Source: CAZUCE01 sp964619265
GTDB taxonomy: Bacteria > Planctomycetota > UBA1135 > GCA-002686595
DNA length: 29,909 bases
Direction of reading: 5' to 3'
Assembly (NCBI GenBank): GCA_964619265.1
Contig: CAZUCE010000046.1
Span: 1-29,909, forward strand
Each line of letters starts with the position of its first letter. Position 1 is the first letter of the stretch. The translations under genes and the position numbers were made by a program. The notes beneath the pieces were generated by a model. That model was not told where the DNA came from and made no database searches. It saw only the letters and a list, made by a program, of their open reading frames with translations. Positions 28,505-29,909 of this stretch are shown in pieces.

Positions 28505-29901
28505 GGCTCCTGCTCTGAATTCACGTCAGCGGGCGGAATTTCGACACGGGCGGCCACCGCCAGGGCCCAGTGGGCGGCACGGCCCACCGCCCCAGGGGGC
28601 CCCAGGCGCTCCGCAGCCCGCTCCAGACCCGCCAGGCAGGCCTCCCGGGGGGGCCCAGCGGCCCACAGGGATTCCAGGGCCTCGAGCGCTTGCTCCTGGG
28701 GCCCATCCCCCGCAAAGCAAAATTCGGGGCAGGTTTCCTCGCCGGTGAGCAGATTGATCACGGCGAAGTACGGCACGGACAAAATGCGGGTGGCGAGCCA
28801 GGCTTCGAAGCGGGAGCCGAGCCGGTAGACCACGACGGTCGGCAGGCGGTGGTGGAGGAGATCCAGAAGGATCGTGCCCGAGACCGAAACCGCCGCCCGG
28901 GCCCCGCGCAGGGATCCGTGGAGATCGCCGATCTCGAGCCGGATTCGCGGGTCGGCGGCTTCGAGCTCCCCGCGCATTTGCTCAGCCCACTCGCTGCGGC
29001 CCTGGGCCAGCACGACCTCGGCGCTCGGGTGGCGTTCGAGGAACTTGGCTGCCAAGTTCAAAATCCAAGACAGGTTGCGACCGAGCACCGAGCCGCGACT
29101 TCCGGCCAGGAGCACGAGGCGTTCTCGGGCCGGGGCGCGCTCGCTGTTGGGAACGTCGCGCAGCTCGTCCAGCAGCGGATGCCCGATGTGCTTGGAGAGC
29201 ACGCCGCGGTTTTGAAACCACTCGGATTCGAACGGCAGAATCGAAAGCCCCAGGTCCACCGCACGCCTGTACTTGCTGGTGCGCCAGGGGCCCCAGCCCC
29301 AGTACTGGGGCGTGACGAAATGGACGGCCGGGATCCCCGAGCGTTTTGCGAGTCGAAACAGGGGAACGTGCAGCGCAGGGGAGTCCACACCGATGACGAT
29401 CTGCGGGCGCTCTTCCCCAAACACAGCAGCGCTGTCGCGCAGGAGCCGTAGATAAAACGGGAGCGCACCCAGCACGCGAAGCCCCATCGTTGAGTTGGTG
29501 ACCGGATCGGCGAGGGTCTTCACGCCAAGGGCTGCCAACCTGGGGCCTCCGAGCCCGCGGAATTCCGGCTCGGGCAATCCAAGCTGGCGCGCGCGGTCCA
29601 GCAGAGCGTGCACCAGGTTGACCGCGTGAATCTCTCCGGAGGGTTCGGCGCAGGCCACGAACACGCGCAGGCGCTCCCGCGAGACAGGAATCGGCGGGGG
29701 ATCTGGAATGGCCCCCGGGGGGCGCGCGAGCAACTCCCGGACTTCTGCCGCGAGCTTCGGGCGCTGAACAAGAAATCGCCCCAGACGGATCGGGAGGAGG
29801 ACCAATTCGAAGGCGGCCCGCGTCAGCTCCAGAGCGACCTGAACACGGGGCGAGAGGCGCGTGAGGGGGGGGAGCTCGAGGGGGCGCGGGCTCGGATTCA
29901 C
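28501..29901 (-). CDS. lpxB: Lipid-A-disaccharide synthase (LpxB), possibly 5'-incomplete
   Basis: LpxB (GT19) joins UDP-2,3-diacylglucosamine with lipid X to form the lipid A disaccharide at the inner membrane. The 466-residue reading has FVACAEPSGEIHAVNLVHAL (79-98), then MGLRVLGALPFYLRLL, IGVDSPALHVPLF, VTPQYWGWGPWR, LPFESEWF and IGHPLLDEL. These correspond to LpxB motifs (ExSGD, GID.PDFN, SPS.WAW, PFE, VGHPL), and VSGTILLDLL to the 'SGTA.LE' nucleotide-binding stretch. About 75 extra N-terminal residues with a hydrophobic helix (27-45) precede the usual start. The first start seen is a GTG at 29901, but the frame is open to the window edge, so the true start may lie outside. It is the first visible gene of the sigma-factor cluster. 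Confidence 0.88.
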   Translation of the reverse strand: MNPSPRPLELPPLTRLSPRVQVALELTRAAFELVLLPIRLGRFLVQRPKLAAEVRELLARPPGAIPDPPPIPVSRERLRVFVACAEPSGEIHAVNLVHALLDRARQLGLPEPEFRGLGGPRLAALGVKTLADPVTNSTMGLRVLGALPFYLRLLRDSAAVFGEERPQIVIGVDSPALHVPLFRLAKRSGIPAVHFVTPQYWGWGPWRTSKYRRAVDLGLSILPFESEWFQNRGVLSKHIGHPLLDELRDVPNSERAPARERLVLLAGSRGSVLGRNLSWILNLAAKFLERHPSAEVVLAQGRSEWAEQMRGELEAADPRIRLEIGDLHGSLRGARAAVSVSGTILLDLLHHRLPTVVVYRLGSRFEAWLATRILSVPYFAVINLLTGEETCPEFCFAGDGPQEQALEALESLWAAGPPREACLAGLERAAERLGPPGAVGRAAHWALAVAARVEIPPADVNSEQEP

Positions 29902-29909
29902 CTTCTCGG

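Overview
The window is about 30 kb of GC-rich bacterial chromosome with tightly packed genes. The cell is probably diderm: it has LpxB-type lipid A synthesis, lipoprotein signal sequences, secreted multidomain proteins and a type IV pilus ATPase. Many starts lack an obvious Shine-Dalgarno sequence. Two secreted enzymes end in a similar Gly/Pro/Leu-rich beta domain of a kind I associate with Planctomycetota, so that phylum is my best guess. This is inference only; no marker gene is present to settle it.

Layout: (1) 17-715 (+) is an anchored coiled-coil protein, convergent with a RadD/SSL2-type helicase (768-2303, -). (2) 2414-9523 (-) is a compact histidine operon, hisG, hisC-HAD fusion, hisB, hisH, hisF, hisA-hisI-hisE fusion and hisD, in which every junction overlaps by 4 to 7 bp. 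Between them the seven genes can account for all ten steps, provided the HAD domain on HisC is the histidinol-phosphate phosphatase. Upstream of hisG (9574-9687) is what looks like a complete transcription attenuator: an 18-residue leader peptide with four His codons, overlapping 1:2 and 2:3 hairpins, and a 3:4 intrinsic terminator. (3) A small lipoprotein (9886-10182, -) has its own terminator. (4) Three + strand genes follow: a PilT-type ATPase with terminator, a lipoprotein form of the YyaL/DUF255 thioredoxin-domain family, and a large secreted HExxH metalloprotease with a strong terminator. (5) 17.9-20.2 kb is a decayed mobile-element zone. It has fragments of at least two and probably three copies of an integrase-core (DDE) transposase, a diverged 88-bp direct repeat, a 211-bp near-palindrome, and one intact small membrane-protein gene. 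(6) 20195-26868 (-) encodes secreted proteins: a DUF6702-like protein coupled to an M1 aminopeptidase, an N-acetylmuramoyl-L-alanine amidase/PGRP-like protein, and a secreted alpha/alpha-toroid (squalene-cyclase/prenyltransferase fold) protein. (7) 26987-29901 (-) is a coupled cluster of lpxB, an ECF sigma factor, an anti-sigma-like membrane protein and a YbjQ-family protein.

The strongest results are the his leader/attenuator, the triple HisA-HisI-HisE protein, whose HisI-HisE part resembles fungal HIS4 more than ordinary bacterial HisIE and which is followed directly by hisD as in HIS4, and the HisC-phosphatase fusion. Comparisons with known families are from memory; no alignments or searches were run.
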